A stretch of 38,459 nt of DNA from Pelagibius litoralis (GCA_029287455.1 JARFRB010000119.1:1-38459), one strand, 5' to 3'. Counted from the stretch's first letter, positions 14,686-25,776 are shown. Notes: generated by a model from the sequence alone, not told the origin. Program-made: numbers and translations.

Positions 14686-17600
14686 ATGCGAAAGACACCC
14701 GAACGCGCCCCCTCCGTCTCCACGCGAAAGATCGAGACCGTCGAGCGCCGCCGCTTGGAGGACGCCGCCCGCCTGGCCCGTGTGGGACTCTACGACCCCG
14801 CCGAGGAGCACGACGCCTGCGGCGTGGGCCTGGTCGCTTCCATCGACGGGCAAGCGCGTCGGGAGGTGGTTGAGGCGGGCATCGAAGCGCTGAAAGCCGT
14901 CTGGCATCGCGGCGCCGTGGACGCAGACGGCAAGACCGGCGACGGCGCCGGCATCCATGTCCAGATTCCCCAGGACTTTTTCGTCGAGCACGTTGAGCGC
15001 ACCGGCCACACGCTGGACCACGCGCCGGTCGGGGTCGGCATGATCTTCCTGCCGCGCACGGACTATAGCGCTCAGGAGCGCTGCCGCGTGCTGGTGGAGC
15101 GCGAAATCCTCAACTCCGGCTACTCGATCTACGGCTGGCGGCAGGTGCCGGTCAACACCGAGGTGATTGGCGAGAAAGCCAATGCCACCCGTCCGGAGAT
15201 CGAGCAGATCATGATCGGCAACAGCATGGGCACCTCGCCCAAGCAGTTCGAGGTCGATCTCTATGTAATTCGCCGGCGGATCGAGAAGGCGGCCGAAACG
15301 GAATCCATCAAGGATTTCTACATCTGCTCCCTCTCGGGCCGCTCGATCATCTACAAGGGCATGTTCCTGGCCGAGCAGCTCAGCACTTTCTATCCGGATC
15401 TGCTGGACGAGCGCTTCGTCTCGAACTTCGCGATCTTCCATCAGCGCTATTCCACCAACACCTTCCCCACCTGGCGCCTCGCACAGCCCTTCCGGGTCCT
15501 GGCCCATAACGGGGAGATCAACACCGCCAAAGGCAACACCAACTGGATGAAGGCCCACGAGTGCCGGCTCTCCAGCGAAACCCTCGGTGCCGCCGTGGAC
15601 GATCTGAAGCCGATCATTCAGCCGGGCAGCTCGGACTCGGCCGCCCTGGATGCGGTCTTCGAGCTGATGGTGCGCGCCGGGCGCGACCTGCCCATGGTGA
15701 AGACCATGATGATCCCGGAAGCCTGGCGCGAGGACAGTCCCATGCCGCGCGCCTGGAAGGAGCTTTACACCTACGTCAACGCGGTGATGGAGCCTTGGGA
15801 CGGACCGGCGGCGATTTGCGGGTTCGGCGGCCGCTGGGCCGTGGCCGGCATGGACCGCAACGGCCTGCGCCCCATGCGCTATACGATCACCGGCGACGGC
15901 TTGCTGTTCGCGGGCTCGGAAACCGGCATGGTGCGCATCGACGAAGCCGAGGTGGTCGAGAAGGGCCGCTTGGGCCCGGGCGAGATCCTGGCCGTGGACC
16001 TGGAGGAGGGCAAGCTCTACCACGACGCGGAGATCAAGACCCTGCTCGCCGGAGAGCATCCGTTCGGCGATTGGGTGAAATCCATCACCGTAATCGATGA
16101 CTTGATCAAGCCCGACGCCGGCGAACCGGTTGAATTCGACCGCGAGGAGCTGCGGCGGCGCCAACTGGGTTTCGGCATCTCCATGGAGGACCTGGAGCTC
16201 ATCCTCCATCCCATGGTCGAAACCGCGAAGGAAGCGGTGGGCTCCATGGGCGACGACACTCCGCTCGCGGTCCTGTCGGACGGCTACCGCGGCCTGCACC
16301 ATTTCTTCAGGCAGAACTTCAGCCAGGTGACCAACCCCCCGATCGACTCCTTGCGCGAGCGCCGGGTGATGACCTTGAAGACCCGGCTTGGCAACCTGGG
16401 GAACATTCTGGACGAGCAGGAAGAGCAGTGCCGGCTCTTGCAGCTCGACTCGCCGGTGCTCTCGAACGCCGAGTTCGAGGCCATGCTCGGCCACATGGGC
16501 GAAACCGCCCTGGTGGTGGACTGCACCTTCGATCCCGCCGGCGGTGACAACGCCCTGCGCGAAGCCTTGCAGCGCATCCAGCGCCAGGCCGAGGACGCTG
16601 TGCGCGGCGGGCGCGAGCACGTCATCCTTTCCGACAAGGCGATCAGCGCGGAACGCGCGCCGATCCCCATGATCCTGGCGACCGGCGCGGTTCACACCCA
16701 CCTGGTGGAGCAGAACCTGCGGACCTTCACCAGCATCAACCTGCGCAGCGGCGAGTGCATCGACGTGCACTACGTCGCCGTTTTGATCGGCGTGGGGGCC
16801 ACCACGGTGAACGCCTATCTGGCTCAAGAAGCCATCGCCGACCGACACCGCCGGGGCTTGTTCGGCGAGATGAGCCTGGAAGAGGCGGTCAACCGCTATA
16901 TCCAGGCGATTGACGAGGGCTTGTTGAAGGTGATGTCCAAGATGGGCATCTCGGTCATCTCGTCCTATCGCGGCGGTTACAACTTCGAGGCTGTTGGCCT
17001 GTCGCGCAGCCTGGTCGACGAGTTCTTCCCCGCCATGCCGAGCCGCATCTCCGGCATCGGCTTGACCGGAATCCAGCGGAAGATCCTCGAGCTGCACGCG
17101 CGCGCCTGGGACTCGGCGGCGGTGACCCTGCCCGTCGGCGGCTTCTACCGCTACCGCCGCGGCGGTGAGTCCCATGCCTGGGAAGCGAACCTGATCCACA
17201 CGCTGCAAGCGGCCGTGGCCAGCGATTCCTATTCGACCTACAAGAAGTTCAGCGACGGGATGCGGGCCTTGCCACCGTCGTCCCTGCGCGACCTTCTCGA
17301 CTTCAACGCTCCAGGCGATAGCGCCATTCCGGTGGAGGAGGTCGAGTCCATCACCGCGATCCGCAAACGCTTCGTCACTCCGGGCATGTCGCTCGGCGCG
17401 CTCGGGCCGGAGGCTCACGGCGTGCTCAACATCGCAATGAACCGCATTGGGGCCAAGTCCGACAGCGGCGAAGGCGGCGAGGACCCAGCCCGCTTCACGC
17501 CCCACCCCAACGGCGACAACGAGAATTCGGCCATCAAGCAGGTCGCCTCAGGCCGCTTCGGCGTGACGGCCCAGTACCTCAATCAGTGCCGCGAGATCGA

Positions 17601-19254
17601 GATCAAGGTGGCCCAGGGCGCCAAGCCCGGGGAGGGCGGGCAGCTGCCTGGCTTCAAGGTCACCGAGACCATCGCCAAGCTGCGCCACTCGACACCCGGC
17701 GTGATGCTGATCAGCCCGCCGCCCCACCACGACATTTATTCCATCGAGGACCTGGCCCAGCTGATCTACGACCTGAAGCAGATCAATCCGGAAGCCAAAG
17801 TCTGCGTCAAGCTGGTGGCCCGCTCGGGCATCGGCACCATCGCCGCCGGGGTGGCCAAAGCGAACGCGGACGTCATCCTGATCTCCGGCAACGTGGGCGG
17901 CACCGGCGCCAGCCCCCAGACCTCCATCAAGTTCGCCGGCGTGCCCTGGGAAATGGGCCTTTCGGAAGTGCATCAACTCTTGACCCTCAACCGTCTGCGC
18001 CACCGGGTGGTGCTGCGCACCGACGGCGGCATCAAGACCGGCCGTGATGTGGTGATCGCGGCGATCCTGGGCGCCGAGGAGTTCGGCGTGGGCACCGCTT
18101 CCCTGGTCGCCATGGGCTGCATCATGGTGCGCCAGTGCCACTCCAATACCTGCCCGGTCGGCGTCTGCACTCAGGACCCGAAGCTGCGCGACAAGTTCAC
18201 CGGCACCCCGGAGAAGGTGGTCAACCTCTTCTCCTTCATCGCCGAGGAAGTGCGCGAGATTCTGGCGGAGCTGGGCGTGGCCAGCCTGAACGAGGTGATC
18301 GGCCGCACCGATCTCTTGGCTCAGGTGAGCCGTGGCGCGGCCCACCTGGATGACCTGGATCTCAACCCCTTGCTGGCCCGCGCCGAAGGGGACGGCCTGC
18401 CCACCTATTGCACGCTGGAAGGCCGCAACGAGGTGCCGGAGACCCTAGACGCGCAGATCATCGCCGACGCGGAGGCCCTGTTCCGCGACCGGGAAAAGAT
18501 GCAGCTGCAGTACACCATCCGGAACACCCACCGGGCGATCGGCACCAAGCTTTCCTCCATGATCACCCGGCGTTTCGGCATGACCGGCCTCAGGCCCGGC
18601 CACGTCACCGTGCGCCTGCGCGGCTCGGCTGGCCAGTCCTTGGGGGCCTGGGCGGTGCAGGGGCTGAAGCTGGAGGTCTTCGGCGACGCCAACGACTACG
18701 TGGGCAAGGGCCTTTCGGGCGGCACCATCACCGTGCGCCCCATGACCAAGTCGCCGCTGGTGACCAACGAAAACACCATCGTCGGCAACACGGTGCTTTA
18801 CGGCGCCACCGCCGGGCGGCTCTTCGCCGCGGGCCAGGCCGGCGAGCGCTTCTGCGTGCGCAACTCCGGCGCGGTCGCGGTGGTGGAGGGCTGCGGCTCC
18901 AATGGCTGCGAGTACATGACCGGCGGCACCGCGGTGATCCTGGGCTCGGTCGGCTGGAACTTCGCGGCGGGCATGACCGGAGGCATGGCCTTCGTCTACG
19001 ACCCCGAGGAGGTGTTGAGCCTGCGCATCAACCCGGACAGCGTGATCTGGCAGCGGGTGGAGACGGACTACTACGACATCCTGTTGCGCGCCCTGGTCGC
19101 CGAGCATGCCTCGGAAACCCAAAGCCGCTTCGCCGAAAGCCTGCTGGTGGATTGGGCCCGCGAGAAGGAGCACTTCTGGCAGGTGGTGCCAAAGGAAATG
19201 GTCAACCGCCTGGAGCACCCCTTGACGGAAGCCGAAGAGCTGGAGCGGGCGTAG
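14686..19254 (+). CDS. gltB: Glutamate synthase large (alpha) subunit
   Basis: This central ammonia-assimilation enzyme hydrolyses glutamine, channels the ammonia and reductively aminates 2-oxoglutarate. The 1522-residue product has the full family length. A propeptide of 44 residues precedes the nucleophile Cys45 in HDACGVGLV, which should become the N-terminus after processing. The class II amidotransferase domain runs to about 430 (HQRYSTNTFPTW, AHNGEINT). A central domain follows. The FMN barrel is about 850-1220 and carries the 3Fe-4S cysteines in CIMVRQCHSNTCPVGVC near 1145. The last 250 residues form the beta-helix. The ribosome site is GGGAG before the ATG at 14686. Its stop lies 5 bp from the convergent oligopeptidase gene. 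Confidence 0.98.
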   Translation: MRKTPERAPSVSTRKIETVERRRLEDAARLARVGLYDPAEEHDACGVGLVASIDGQARREVVEAGIEALKAVWHRGAVDADGKTGDGAGIHVQIPQDFFVEHVERTGHTLDHAPVGVGMIFLPRTDYSAQERCRVLVEREILNSGYSIYGWRQVPVNTEVIGEKANATRPEIEQIMIGNSMGTSPKQFEVDLYVIRRRIEKAAETESIKDFYICSLSGRSIIYKGMFLAEQLSTFYPDLLDERFVSNFAIFHQRYSTNTFPTWRLAQPFRVLAHNGEINTAKGNTNWMKAHECRLSSETLGAAVDDLKPIIQPGSSDSAALDAVFELMVRAGRDLPMVKTMMIPEAWREDSPMPRAWKELYTYVNAVMEPWDGPAAICGFGGRWAVAGMDRNGLRPMRYTITGDGLLFAGSETGMVRIDEAEVVEKGRLGPGEILAVDLEEGKLYHDAEIKTLLAGEHPFGDWVKSITVIDDLIKPDAGEPVEFDREELRRRQLGFGISMEDLELILHPMVETAKEAVGSMGDDTPLAVLSDGYRGLHHFFRQNFSQVTNPPIDSLRERRVMTLKTRLGNLGNILDEQEEQCRLLQLDSPVLSNAEFEAMLGHMGETALVVDCTFDPAGGDNALREALQRIQRQAEDAVRGGREHVILSDKAISAERAPIPMILATGAVHTHLVEQNLRTFTSINLRSGECIDVHYVAVLIGVGATTVNAYLAQEAIADRHRRGLFGEMSLEEAVNRYIQAIDEGLLKVMSKMGISVISSYRGGYNFEAVGLSRSLVDEFFPAMPSRISGIGLTGIQRKILELHARAWDSAAVTLPVGGFYRYRRGGESHAWEANLIHTLQAAVASDSYSTYKKFSDGMRALPPSSLRDLLDFNAPGDSAIPVEEVESITAIRKRFVTPGMSLGALGPEAHGVLNIAMNRIGAKSDSGEGGEDPARFTPHPNGDNENSAIKQVASGRFGVTAQYLNQCREIEIKVAQGAKPGEGGQLPGFKVTETIAKLRHSTPGVMLISPPPHHDIYSIEDLAQLIYDLKQINPEAKVCVKLVARSGIGTIAAGVAKANADVILISGNVGGTGASPQTSIKFAGVPWEMGLSEVHQLLTLNRLRHRVVLRTDGGIKTGRDVVIAAILGAEEFGVGTASLVAMGCIMVRQCHSNTCPVGVCTQDPKLRDKFTGTPEKVVNLFSFIAEEVREILAELGVASLNEVIGRTDLLAQVSRGAAHLDDLDLNPLLARAEGDGLPTYCTLEGRNEVPETLDAQIIADAEALFRDREKMQLQYTIRNTHRAIGTKLSSMITRRFGMTGLRPGHVTVRLRGSAGQSLGAWAVQGLKLEVFGDANDYVGKGLSGGTITVRPMTKSPLVTNENTIVGNTVLYGATAGRLFAAGQAGERFCVRNSGAVAVVEGCGSNGCEYMTGGTAVILGSVGWNFAAGMTGGMAFVYDPEEVLSLRINPDSVIWQRVETDYYDILLRALVAEHASETQSRFAESLLVDWAREKEHFWQVVPKEMVNRLEHPLTEAEELERA

Positions 19255-19259
19255 GGCCC

Positions 19260-21389
19260 CTAAGCCTTCCCGAGCACCAGCAGCAGGAAGGCCTGTACCA
19301 GGGCGACTTCCTTTAGCTTGTCGAAGCGGCCCGAGGCGCCGGCGTGGCCGGCGTCCATGGTGGTCTTGAGCAGCAGAAGATTTTCGTCGGTCTTAAGGGC
19401 ACGCAGCTTGGCGACCCATTTCGCAGGCTCCCAATAGGTCACGCGCGGGTCAGTCAGGCCGGCCGTTACCAGGATGTGGGGATAATCGCGCGCCGTGACG
19501 TTGTCGTACGGGCTGTAGCTCGCGATGCGCTCGAAAGCCTCCTTGTCCGTTATGGGGTTCCCCCACTCGGGCCACTCCGGCGGGGTCAGCGGCAGGGTGT
19601 CGTCGCACATGGTGTTGAGCACATCCACGAAAGGCACCTCCGCCACCGCCGCCTTGAAGAGTTCGGGCGCCAGATTGAGCGCGGCCCCCACCAGCAAGCC
19701 GCCCGCGCTGCCGCCCTGGATGGCGGTCCCGCCGGGGGCGGCGGTGCCGCGGTCCTCGAGAAAGCGGGCGGCGGCGACAAAATCCTGAAAGGTGTTGGTC
19801 TTGGCGGCGAGCTTACCCTCCCGGTACCAGGCCCAGCCCTTGTCCGCGCCGCCGCGCACATGGGCGATGGCGTAGACGAAGCCCCAGTCGATCAGGCTGA
19901 AGCGGTTGGGCTGAAACCCCGCCGGGATCGCCATGCCGTAGGAACCATAGCCGTAGAGCAGCACGGGCGCGCCCTGGGAGAGATCAAGGTCCCGCCGGTA
20001 GACGAGGGAAATCGGCACCTCGGCCCCATCGTGGCTCGGCGCCATCAGACGTTCCGAGATGTAGAGCGCGGGGTCATGGCCGCTTGGGACCACCTGCTCC
20101 TTCAGCAGGACCCGTTCGCGGCTGTCCATGTCGTAGTCGTAGGTGCGCGGCGGCGTGGTCAAGGAGCTGTAAACGAAGCGCAGGGTCGCGCTGTCGTACT
20201 CGAAGCCCGGGGCCAGGCCCAGACTATAGGCCGCTTCCTCGAAGGCAACGGCATGAGCCGACGTCTCCAGGTTCTTTGCGTCCAAACGGTGCACGGCGAT
20301 GCGCGGCAGGCCCTCCACCCGTTCCAGCAGCACCAGATGCGCCCTGAACGCGAGCATGGACAGGCGGTAGCGCCCAGGCGCATGGGGCAGCAGGTCCCGC
20401 CAGGCGGAAGGATCGCCGGGCGCCTCCGCGCTCGGCACCGGAGCCTCCACAAGCTTGAAGTCCTCGGCACCGCCCGCGTTGGTGCGAAGCAGCAGGCGGT
20501 CTCCCTCCGCATCGTGGCTGACCTCGTAGCGCAGGTCGGGGCTGCGCGCCGCCACCAGCATCAACGGCCCCTCGCCGCTTTCGGCATCCAGCAGATGGGT
20601 TTCGGAGGTTGTGTGATCATGAGCGTCGATGGTCAGGAAGCGCCGGCTTTCCGTGCGGCCCACGCTCAGGAAGAAGCCTGGGTCGCGCTCCTCGTACACC
20701 AAGGCGTCCTCAGCCGGGTCGCTTTTTAAGCGATGACGATAGACCCGCCAGGGCCGGTGATTCTCGTCCAGCACCACGTAGAGCAGCGAGCGGCTGTCGT
20801 TGCACCAAGCCAGTGCCGCGCTGGCGTCGCGCAGCCGCTCCGGCAAGACGGCCCCGGTCTCCAAATCCTTGAAGAAGACTTCGCAGTATTCCGAGCCGGT
20901 CTCGTCAACCGCATAGGCCAGGTGCCGGTGATCGGGCGCATGCTCGCAGGCGCGCAACTCGAAGAAGGCCTTGCCGACCGCCTCGTGGTTGCCGTCCAGC
21001 AGCACCTCGTCCGGACCGCCGGCCAGCCGACGGCGGCAGATGACCGGATGCTGCCCGCCCTCCTCGTAGCGCGTGAAGTAGGCGTAGGGGCCGTCCTTTT
21101 CAGGCACGCTATCGTCACGCTGGGGAATGCGGCCCTTGAGCTCTTCGAAGAGGGTTTCCCGCAGCTCCGCGACCGGCGCCAGGATCGCTTCGGTGTAGGC
21201 GTTCTCCGCCTCCAGGTGGGTGCGGATCTCCGGATCCAGAACCTCCGGATCGCGCATCACCGCCTGCCAGTGCTCGTCGCGCAGCCAGGCGTAGGGGTCG
21301 AGCCGTGCGACCCCGTGATGGCTTAGCGAACTCGGCCGCTGGGCGGCACGCGGAGGAAGGGAAGGGGCGGACGGAGAGTCTGGGGCCAT
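19260..21389 (-). CDS. ptrB: Oligopeptidase B / protease II (S9A prolyl-oligopeptidase family)
   Basis: This serine peptidase cuts small peptides after Arg or Lys and is normally cytoplasmic. The 709-residue product has an N-terminal seven-bladed propeller (about 1-430) gating a C-terminal alpha/beta hydrolase. The nucleophile lies in [13 protein letters not shown], the Asp in [18 protein letters not shown], and the His in [11 protein letters not shown]. The opening [16 protein letters not shown] and [10 protein letters not shown] are typical of the S9A group. The start is the ATG at 21389; upstream in-frame codons to 21548 read as low-complexity sequence and overlap the rpmI promoter. There is no signal peptide. 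The gene ends 5 bp from gltB, tail to tail. Confidence 0.93.
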   Translation of the reverse strand: MAPDSPSAPSLPPRAAQRPSSLSHHGVARLDPYAWLRDEHWQAVMRDPEVLDPEIRTHLEAENAYTEAILAPVAELRETLFEELKGRIPQRDDSVPEKDGPYAYFTRYEEGGQHPVICRRRLAGGPDEVLLDGNHEAVGKAFFELRACEHAPDHRHLAYAVDETGSEYCEVFFKDLETGAVLPERLRDASAALAWCNDSRSLLYVVLDENHRPWRVYRHRLKSDPAEDALVYEERDPGFFLSVGRTESRRFLTIDAHDHTTSETHLLDAESGEGPLMLVAARSPDLRYEVSHDAEGDRLLLRTNAGGAEDFKLVEAPVPSAEAPGDPSAWRDLLPHAPGRYRLSMLAFRAHLVLLERVEGLPRIAVHRLDAKNLETSAHAVAFEEAAYSLGLAPGFEYDSATLRFVYSSLTTPPRTYDYDMDSRERVLLKEQVVPSGHDPALYISERLMAPSHDGAEVPISLVYRRDLDLSQGAPVLLYGYGSYGMAIPAGFQPNRFSLIDWGFVYAIAHVRGGADKGWAWYREGKLAAKTNTFQDFVAAARFLEDRGTAAPGGTAIQGGSAGGLLVGAALNLAPELFKAAVAEVPFVDVLNTMCDDTLPLTPPEWPEWGNPITDKEAFERIASYSPYDNVTARDYPHILVTAGLTDPRVTYWEPAKWVAKLRALKTDENLLLLKTTMDAGHAGASGRFDKLKEVALVQAFLLLVLGKA

Positions 21390-21438
21390 GGCCGAATGTC
21401 CTGACTTGGAGACTTTGGAGCGCGCGAGCGCCGCCCCT

Positions 21439-21447
21439 TGATATAAT
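21439..21447 (+). promoter_or_regulatory. Extended -10 promoter for rpmI-rplT
   Basis: TG-A-TATAAT (21439-21447) is a perfect extended -10 box; there is no good -35 at the right distance. It would give a leader of about 170 bases before rpmI. A second candidate, TTGCGG (21486-21491), 17 bp, TATAAC (21509-21514), lies inside that leader. The infC gene, which usually precedes rpmI, is absent here, so a local promoter is needed. Confidence 0.5.
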
Positions 21448-21622
21448 GGGCGCGCGGCCCCCGGCAAAGCCGCTCGCCCTGCCCCTTGCGGAAGGGCGGG
21501 CCTATCGCTATAACCGCCGCTTCGCGAAAACGAGAGCGGCGCGGCCAACAGGCATGCCCAGTCGCTCGACCCAGGACCGGCGCCCGTCAGGGCCGCGAGG
21601 TTCCAGATTGAAGGAAAATGAA

Positions 21623-21823
21623 ATGCCTAAGATGAAGACGAAGAGCGGCGCCAAGAAGCGCTTTCGGCTCACCGGCTCGGGCAAGGTCCGGGCCAATCCG
21701 GCGAACCTGCGCCACGGAATGCGCAAGCGCCCGCAGAAGATGATCCGCACCGCGCGCGGCACGATGATCCTCTCGGACAGCGATGCCAAGATCGTCAAGC
21801 GCTACTTCCTGCCAAACTCCTGA
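21623..21823 (+). CDS. rpmI: 50S ribosomal protein L35
   Basis: This 66-residue basic protein is part of the large ribosomal subunit. The start [14 protein letters not shown] and the end [11 protein letters not shown] match the family at full length. The ATG at 21623 has AAGGA 7 bp upstream. It is followed 23 bp later by rplT, with which it forms the usual operon. In many bacteria infC comes first; here its place is taken by the divergent oligopeptidase gene. Autoregulation by L20 through the leader is known in other bacteria, but I cannot identify the structure here. Confidence 0.97.
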   Translation: MPKMKTKSGAKKRFRLTGSGKVRANPANLRHGMRKRPQKMIRTARGTMILSDSDAKIVKRYFLPNS

Positions 21824-21846
21824 GCCGATAGCGGAGCGACAGAACC

Positions 21847-22203
21847 ATGGCACGCATCAAGCGGGGCGTCACGGCGCACGCCCGTCATAAGAAGGTTACC
21901 GATCAGGCCAAGGGCTACCGGGGCCGGGGCAAGAACGTTTACCGCGTCGCGGTGGAGCGGGTCGAAAAGGCCCTGCAATACGCCTATCGCGACCGCCGGG
22001 TGCGCAAGCGCAACTTCCGTTCCCTATGGATCCAGCGCATCAACGCGGGCGCGCGCGAGCACGGCATGACCTACTCCCAGTTCATGGACGGCATCCATCG
22101 CGCCGGCATCGAGATCGACCGGAAGGTCTTGGCGGATCTGGCGGTGCGCGAGCCGGGGGTTTTTAAAGCCTTGGTCGAGCAAGCCGCCGCCGCCCGCGCC
22201 TAA
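21847..22203 (+). CDS. rplT: 50S ribosomal protein L20
   Basis: L20 binds 23S rRNA early in large-subunit assembly. The 118-residue product is of normal length, with the very basic N-terminal helix ([36 protein letters not shown]) and the globular C-terminal domain ([45 protein letters not shown]). The start is the ATG at 21847 after GGAG. It forms an operon with rpmI and is followed 73 bp later by pheS, with a strong GC hairpin between. Confidence 0.98.
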   Translation: MARIKRGVTAHARHKKVTDQAKGYRGRGKNVYRVAVERVEKALQYAYRDRRVRKRNFRSLWIQRINAGAREHGMTYSQFMDGIHRAGIEIDRKVLADLAVREPGVFKALVEQAAAARA

Positions 22204-22221
22204 GGGCCTTTCCCGAAGACC

Positions 22222-22254
22222 GCCGGGGATCGGCGCGCGCCGCCGTGCCCCGGC
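22222..22254 (+). other. GC-rich hairpin between rplT and pheS
   Basis: GCCGGGG (22222-22228) pairs perfectly with CCCCGGC (22248-22254), and GGCGCGCGCC lies inside the loop. No T run follows, so it is probably an mRNA-stabilising or partial termination element. No leader peptide rich in phenylalanine was found, so classical pheST attenuation is not supported. Confidence 0.4.
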
Positions 22255-22276
22255 CCTCGAAAAGGTGACGGGGCCG

Positions 22277-23347
22277 ATGCAGGATCTCGAGGCACTCAAG
22301 GAAAGCTTGCTGGCGGAAGCTGCCCAGGCGGCGGATTCCGCGGCGCTGGAGGCCTTGCGCGTATCGGCTCTCGGCAAGAAGGGCCGCGTCACCCAGCTCA
22401 TGAAGACCCTGCGCGGCCTCTCACCCGAGGAGCGGCGTGAGGCCGGGCAACGGCTTAACGCGGTCAAGGATGCCCTGACCGACGCCCTGGAAGCCCGCAA
22501 GGCCAGCCTGGCGGAGGCGGAGTTGGAGGCGCGTCTGGCCCGCGAGAGGGTGGACGTTTCCTTGCCGCCCCGGCCGCGCCCGCTGGGCCGGATCCACCCA
22601 ATTAGCCAGACCGTCGAGGAACTGGTGGCGATCTTCGGGGAGATGGGCTTCTCCGTGGCGGAAGGCCCGCACATCGAGGACGACTTCCACAATTTCGAAG
22701 CGCTGAACATCCCGCCTTGGCACCCGGCGCGGCAGGATCATGACACCTTCTACCTTCCCGCAGGCGAGGACGGCGAGCGGCCGGTGCTGCGCACCCACAC
22801 CTCGCCGGTGCAGATCCGGCATATGCAGGAGGTGAAGCCGCCGATCCGCATCATCGTTCCGGGGCGCACCTTCCGGGCCGATTCCGACGCTACCCACAGC
22901 CCGATGTTCCATCAGGTAGAGGGGCTGGTGATCGACGAAGCGACCCATATGGGCCACCTGAAGGGCACTCTGATCGAGTTTTGCCGCTCCTTCTTTGGCG
23001 TGGAGGATCTGCCGGTGCGCTTTCGCCCCAGCTATTTCCCCTTCACCGAGCCCTCGGCGGAGGTGGATATCGGCTGCTCGCGCGAAGGCGGGCAACTGGT
23101 CATCGGGCCGGGCAAGGACTGGCTCGAAATTCTGGGCAGCGGCATGGTCCACCCCAAGGTGCTGGCCAACTGCGGCATCGACCCCAATAAGTACCAGGGC
23201 TATGCCTTCGGCATGGGGATCGAGCGCATCGCCATGCTGAAATACGGAATTCCGGACCTGCGCACCTTCTACGAGTCCGACCTGCGCTGGCTGCGCCACT
23301 ACGGCTTTGTGCCGCTGGAAGCGCCTTCCCTCGTGCGGGGGATCTAG
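22277..23347 (+). CDS. pheS: Phenylalanine--tRNA ligase alpha subunit
   Basis: This is the catalytic subunit of the alpha2-beta2 enzyme that charges tRNA-Phe. The 356-residue product has an N-terminal coiled coil (about 1-85, which contacts tRNA) and a class II catalytic core. Motif 2 is around [12 protein letters not shown] and [39 protein letters not shown] and motif 3 [14 protein letters not shown] follow. The ATG at 22277 is preferred because it gives the usual family N-terminus (MQDLEALKE); a GTG at 22265 would add four residues. It is followed 5 bp later by pheT. Confidence 0.97.
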   Translation: MQDLEALKESLLAEAAQAADSAALEALRVSALGKKGRVTQLMKTLRGLSPEERREAGQRLNAVKDALTDALEARKASLAEAELEARLARERVDVSLPPRPRPLGRIHPISQTVEELVAIFGEMGFSVAEGPHIEDDFHNFEALNIPPWHPARQDHDTFYLPAGEDGERPVLRTHTSPVQIRHMQEVKPPIRIIVPGRTFRADSDATHSPMFHQVEGLVIDEATHMGHLKGTLIEFCRSFFGVEDLPVRFRPSYFPFTEPSAEVDIGCSREGGQLVIGPGKDWLEILGSGMVHPKVLANCGIDPNKYQGYAFGMGIERIAMLKYGIPDLRTFYESDLRWLRHYGFVPLEAPSLVRGI

Positions 23348-23352
23348 ACGCC

Positions 23353-25776
23353 ATGAAGTTCACTCTCTCCTGGCTGAAGGATCACCTGGAAACCGACGCC
23401 GAGCCCAAGGCGATTATCGAGCGTCTGTCCTTGATCGGCCTTGAGGTTGAAAGTGTCGAGGACCGGGCTCAGGAATTGGCCGCCTTCACCGTTGCCTACG
23501 TCAAGGAGGCCCGGCCCCATCCCAACGCCGACCGCTTGAAGGTCTGTCTGGTGGACACCGGCGAAGAGGAAGTCCAGGTGATTTGCGGTGCGCCCAACGC
23601 CCGCACCGGCATGCTGGGCGTCTTCGCGCCCGCCGGATCCTACATCCCCGGAACCGACATGGTGCTGAAGGCCGGCACGATTCGGGGTGAAGCCTCAAAC
23701 GGCATGCTGGTGTCCGAGAAGGAAATGGGGATCAGCGAGGATCACGAAGGCATCATCGAGATCGAGGCCGAGGGGACCCTGGGCGGTGCGCTGCCGCTCG
23801 GCACTCCCTTCGCCAAGCTCTTGGGCCTGGACGACCCGGTGATCGAAATCGCCATCACGCCAAACAGGGGCGATTGCTTGGGCGTGCGCGGCATCGCCAG
23901 GGATTTGGCTGCTGCGGGCTTGGGCCGCCTAAAGCCGCTCGACGCCCCGAAGGTGACGCCCAGCTTCGCGAGCCCCACTTTCTGGCGCCGCGATTTGCCC
24001 GCCGAACGTCAGGACGCCTGCCCCTTCGTCGCCGGCAAGAGCTTTCGCGACCTGACCAACCCGGCCTCGCCGGACTGGATGCAGCGGCGCCTCACCGCCA
24101 TCGGGCTGCGGCCGATTTCCGCGCTCGTGGACATCACGAATTACGTGACCTTCGATCTGGGGCGGCCACTGCACGTCTTCGACGCAGGCAAGCTCAGGGG
24201 TGATCCGACCATGCGCTACGCGCGGGCCGGCGAGTCCATCCTGGCGCTGGACGAGCGCACCTACGAGCTCGATCCGGAAACCCTCGTCATCGCCGACGAC
24301 AACGGGCCGCAAGGCATCGGGGGCGTGATGGGCGGCGAGGATACCGGCGTGGGCGACGCGACCACCGAGGTCTTCCTGGAAGTCGCCCTCTTCGATCCGG
24401 TGATGGTGGCCGAAACCGGGCGCAGGCTTGGCATCCTCTCCGATGCGCGCTACCGCTTCGAGCGCGGCCTGGATCCCGAAAGCGCGGTCTGGGGCGTCGA
24501 GGTCGCCGCCCGCCTGATTACCGAGATTTGCGGCGGCGAGGCCAGCGAGACGGTTTCCGCCGGCGAGGTGCCGGACCCGCGCCGCACGATCTCCTTGCGG
24601 GAAAGCCGGGTGGAGAGCCTGTGCGGCCTCGCGGTTCCCGCCGCCGATCAGGCCCGCATCCTTCGCGACTTGGGCTTCGAGGTCACGGAGCAAGGCCACG
24701 AGCTTTCCTGCCAGGTTCCAAGCTGGCGCCCGGACATCGAAGGCGAGGCCTGCTTGGTGGAAGAGGTGCTGCGGATCCATGGCTACGACCGCATCCCCGC
24801 AACCCCTCTGACCCTCGACACGAGTTTACCCTTGCCGGCCTTGAGCGCGCGCCAAAGACGCGTCTCCGCGGCACGCACGGCCTTGGCATGGGGCGGGCTG
24901 CACGAGGCGGTGACATTCTCCTTCGTGGCAGCCTCCGAAGCCACGCTATTCGGCTGGACCGACCCGGCGCTGCGGCTTGAGAACCCGATCTCGAGCGACC
25001 TCGACGTGATGCGGCCTTCGGTGCTGCCCGGATTGATCGCGGCGGCGGCGCGCAACGCGGACCGCGGCTTTCCCGACGTGGGGCTTTTCGAAGTGGGGCC
25101 GGACTACGCCGGGGCCGGGCCCAAGGACCAGCGCCTGGTCGCCGCGGCCCTGCGCGCCGGCAAGGCGGCACCGCGCCATTGGGGCGGAGCGCCGCGCGGC
25201 GTGGACCTCTTCGATGCCAAGGCCGATGCGCTGAGCGTGCTGGAAGCCGCTGGTGCGCCGGTCGAGAACCTGCAGGTCAGCGCAGACGCGCCCGCGTGGT
25301 ATCACCCCGGCCGCTCCGGCTGCCTGCGGCTCGGGCCGAACGTCCTGGCGGCCTTCGGGGAAGTGCATCCGCGCGTGCTATCGGCCTACGGCTTCGATGG
25401 GGCCATGGCGGCGACGGAAATCTTCCTGGAGCGCGTGCCGGAGCCCAAGCAGAAGGCAGGGTCGAAGCTGCGCCCCGCCTTGGCCCTTTCCGCCTTCCAG
25501 CCGGTCGAGCGGGACTTTGCTTTCGTGGTGGCCGAGGAGGTGCCGGCGGAAAAGGCGGTCCGGGCCGCCAAGGGCGCCGACAAAGCCTTGATTGCCAATG
25601 TGGAGCTTTTCGACGTCTATCGCGGCCCCGGCCTGCCCGAGGCCCACAAGTCCCTGGCACTGGCCGTAACGCTGCAACCGCGCGAGCGCACCCTGACCGA
25701 CGAGGACCTGGAGGCCGTCAGCCGCAAGATCGTCGCCCAAGTGGAGAAAGCGACCGGCGGCAGCCTGCGCGGGTAG
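23353..25776 (+). CDS. pheT: Phenylalanine--tRNA ligase beta subunit
   Basis: This partner of PheS is needed for tRNA binding and for hydrolysis of mischarged Tyr-tRNA-Phe. The 807-residue product is full length. The order is an EMAP-type tRNA-binding domain at about 40-150 ([22 protein letters not shown]), the B3/B4 editing domain at about 210-385 ([22 protein letters not shown]), B5 at about 405-475, a class II-like fold, and the C-terminal anticodon-recognising FDX-ACB domain from about 713 ([13 protein letters not shown]). The start is the ATG at 23353 with GGGGGATC upstream, 5 bp after pheS. Confidence 0.97.
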   Translation: MKFTLSWLKDHLETDAEPKAIIERLSLIGLEVESVEDRAQELAAFTVAYVKEARPHPNADRLKVCLVDTGEEEVQVICGAPNARTGMLGVFAPAGSYIPGTDMVLKAGTIRGEASNGMLVSEKEMGISEDHEGIIEIEAEGTLGGALPLGTPFAKLLGLDDPVIEIAITPNRGDCLGVRGIARDLAAAGLGRLKPLDAPKVTPSFASPTFWRRDLPAERQDACPFVAGKSFRDLTNPASPDWMQRRLTAIGLRPISALVDITNYVTFDLGRPLHVFDAGKLRGDPTMRYARAGESILALDERTYELDPETLVIADDNGPQGIGGVMGGEDTGVGDATTEVFLEVALFDPVMVAETGRRLGILSDARYRFERGLDPESAVWGVEVAARLITEICGGEASETVSAGEVPDPRRTISLRESRVESLCGLAVPAADQARILRDLGFEVTEQGHELSCQVPSWRPDIEGEACLVEEVLRIHGYDRIPATPLTLDTSLPLPALSARQRRVSAARTALAWGGLHEAVTFSFVAASEATLFGWTDPALRLENPISSDLDVMRPSVLPGLIAAAARNADRGFPDVGLFEVGPDYAGAGPKDQRLVAAALRAGKAAPRHWGGAPRGVDLFDAKADALSVLEAAGAPVENLQVSADAPAWYHPGRSGCLRLGPNVLAAFGEVHPRVLSAYGFDGAMAATEIFLERVPEPKQKAGSKLRPALALSAFQPVERDFAFVVAEEVPAEKAVRAAKGADKALIANVELFDVYRGPGLPEAHKSLALAVTLQPRERTLTDEDLEAVSRKIVAQVEKATGGSLRG

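Noticed and set aside
14680-17505. 941-codon open frame on the minus strand opposite gltB
   Set aside because: It is a high-GC shadow of the well-conserved gltB frame: low-complexity His/Gly/Ala/Val-rich, with no recognisable domain.
22204-22276. Phenylalanine attenuator before pheS
   Set aside because: There is no leader peptide with clustered Phe codons and no T-run terminator; only a plain hairpin is present.
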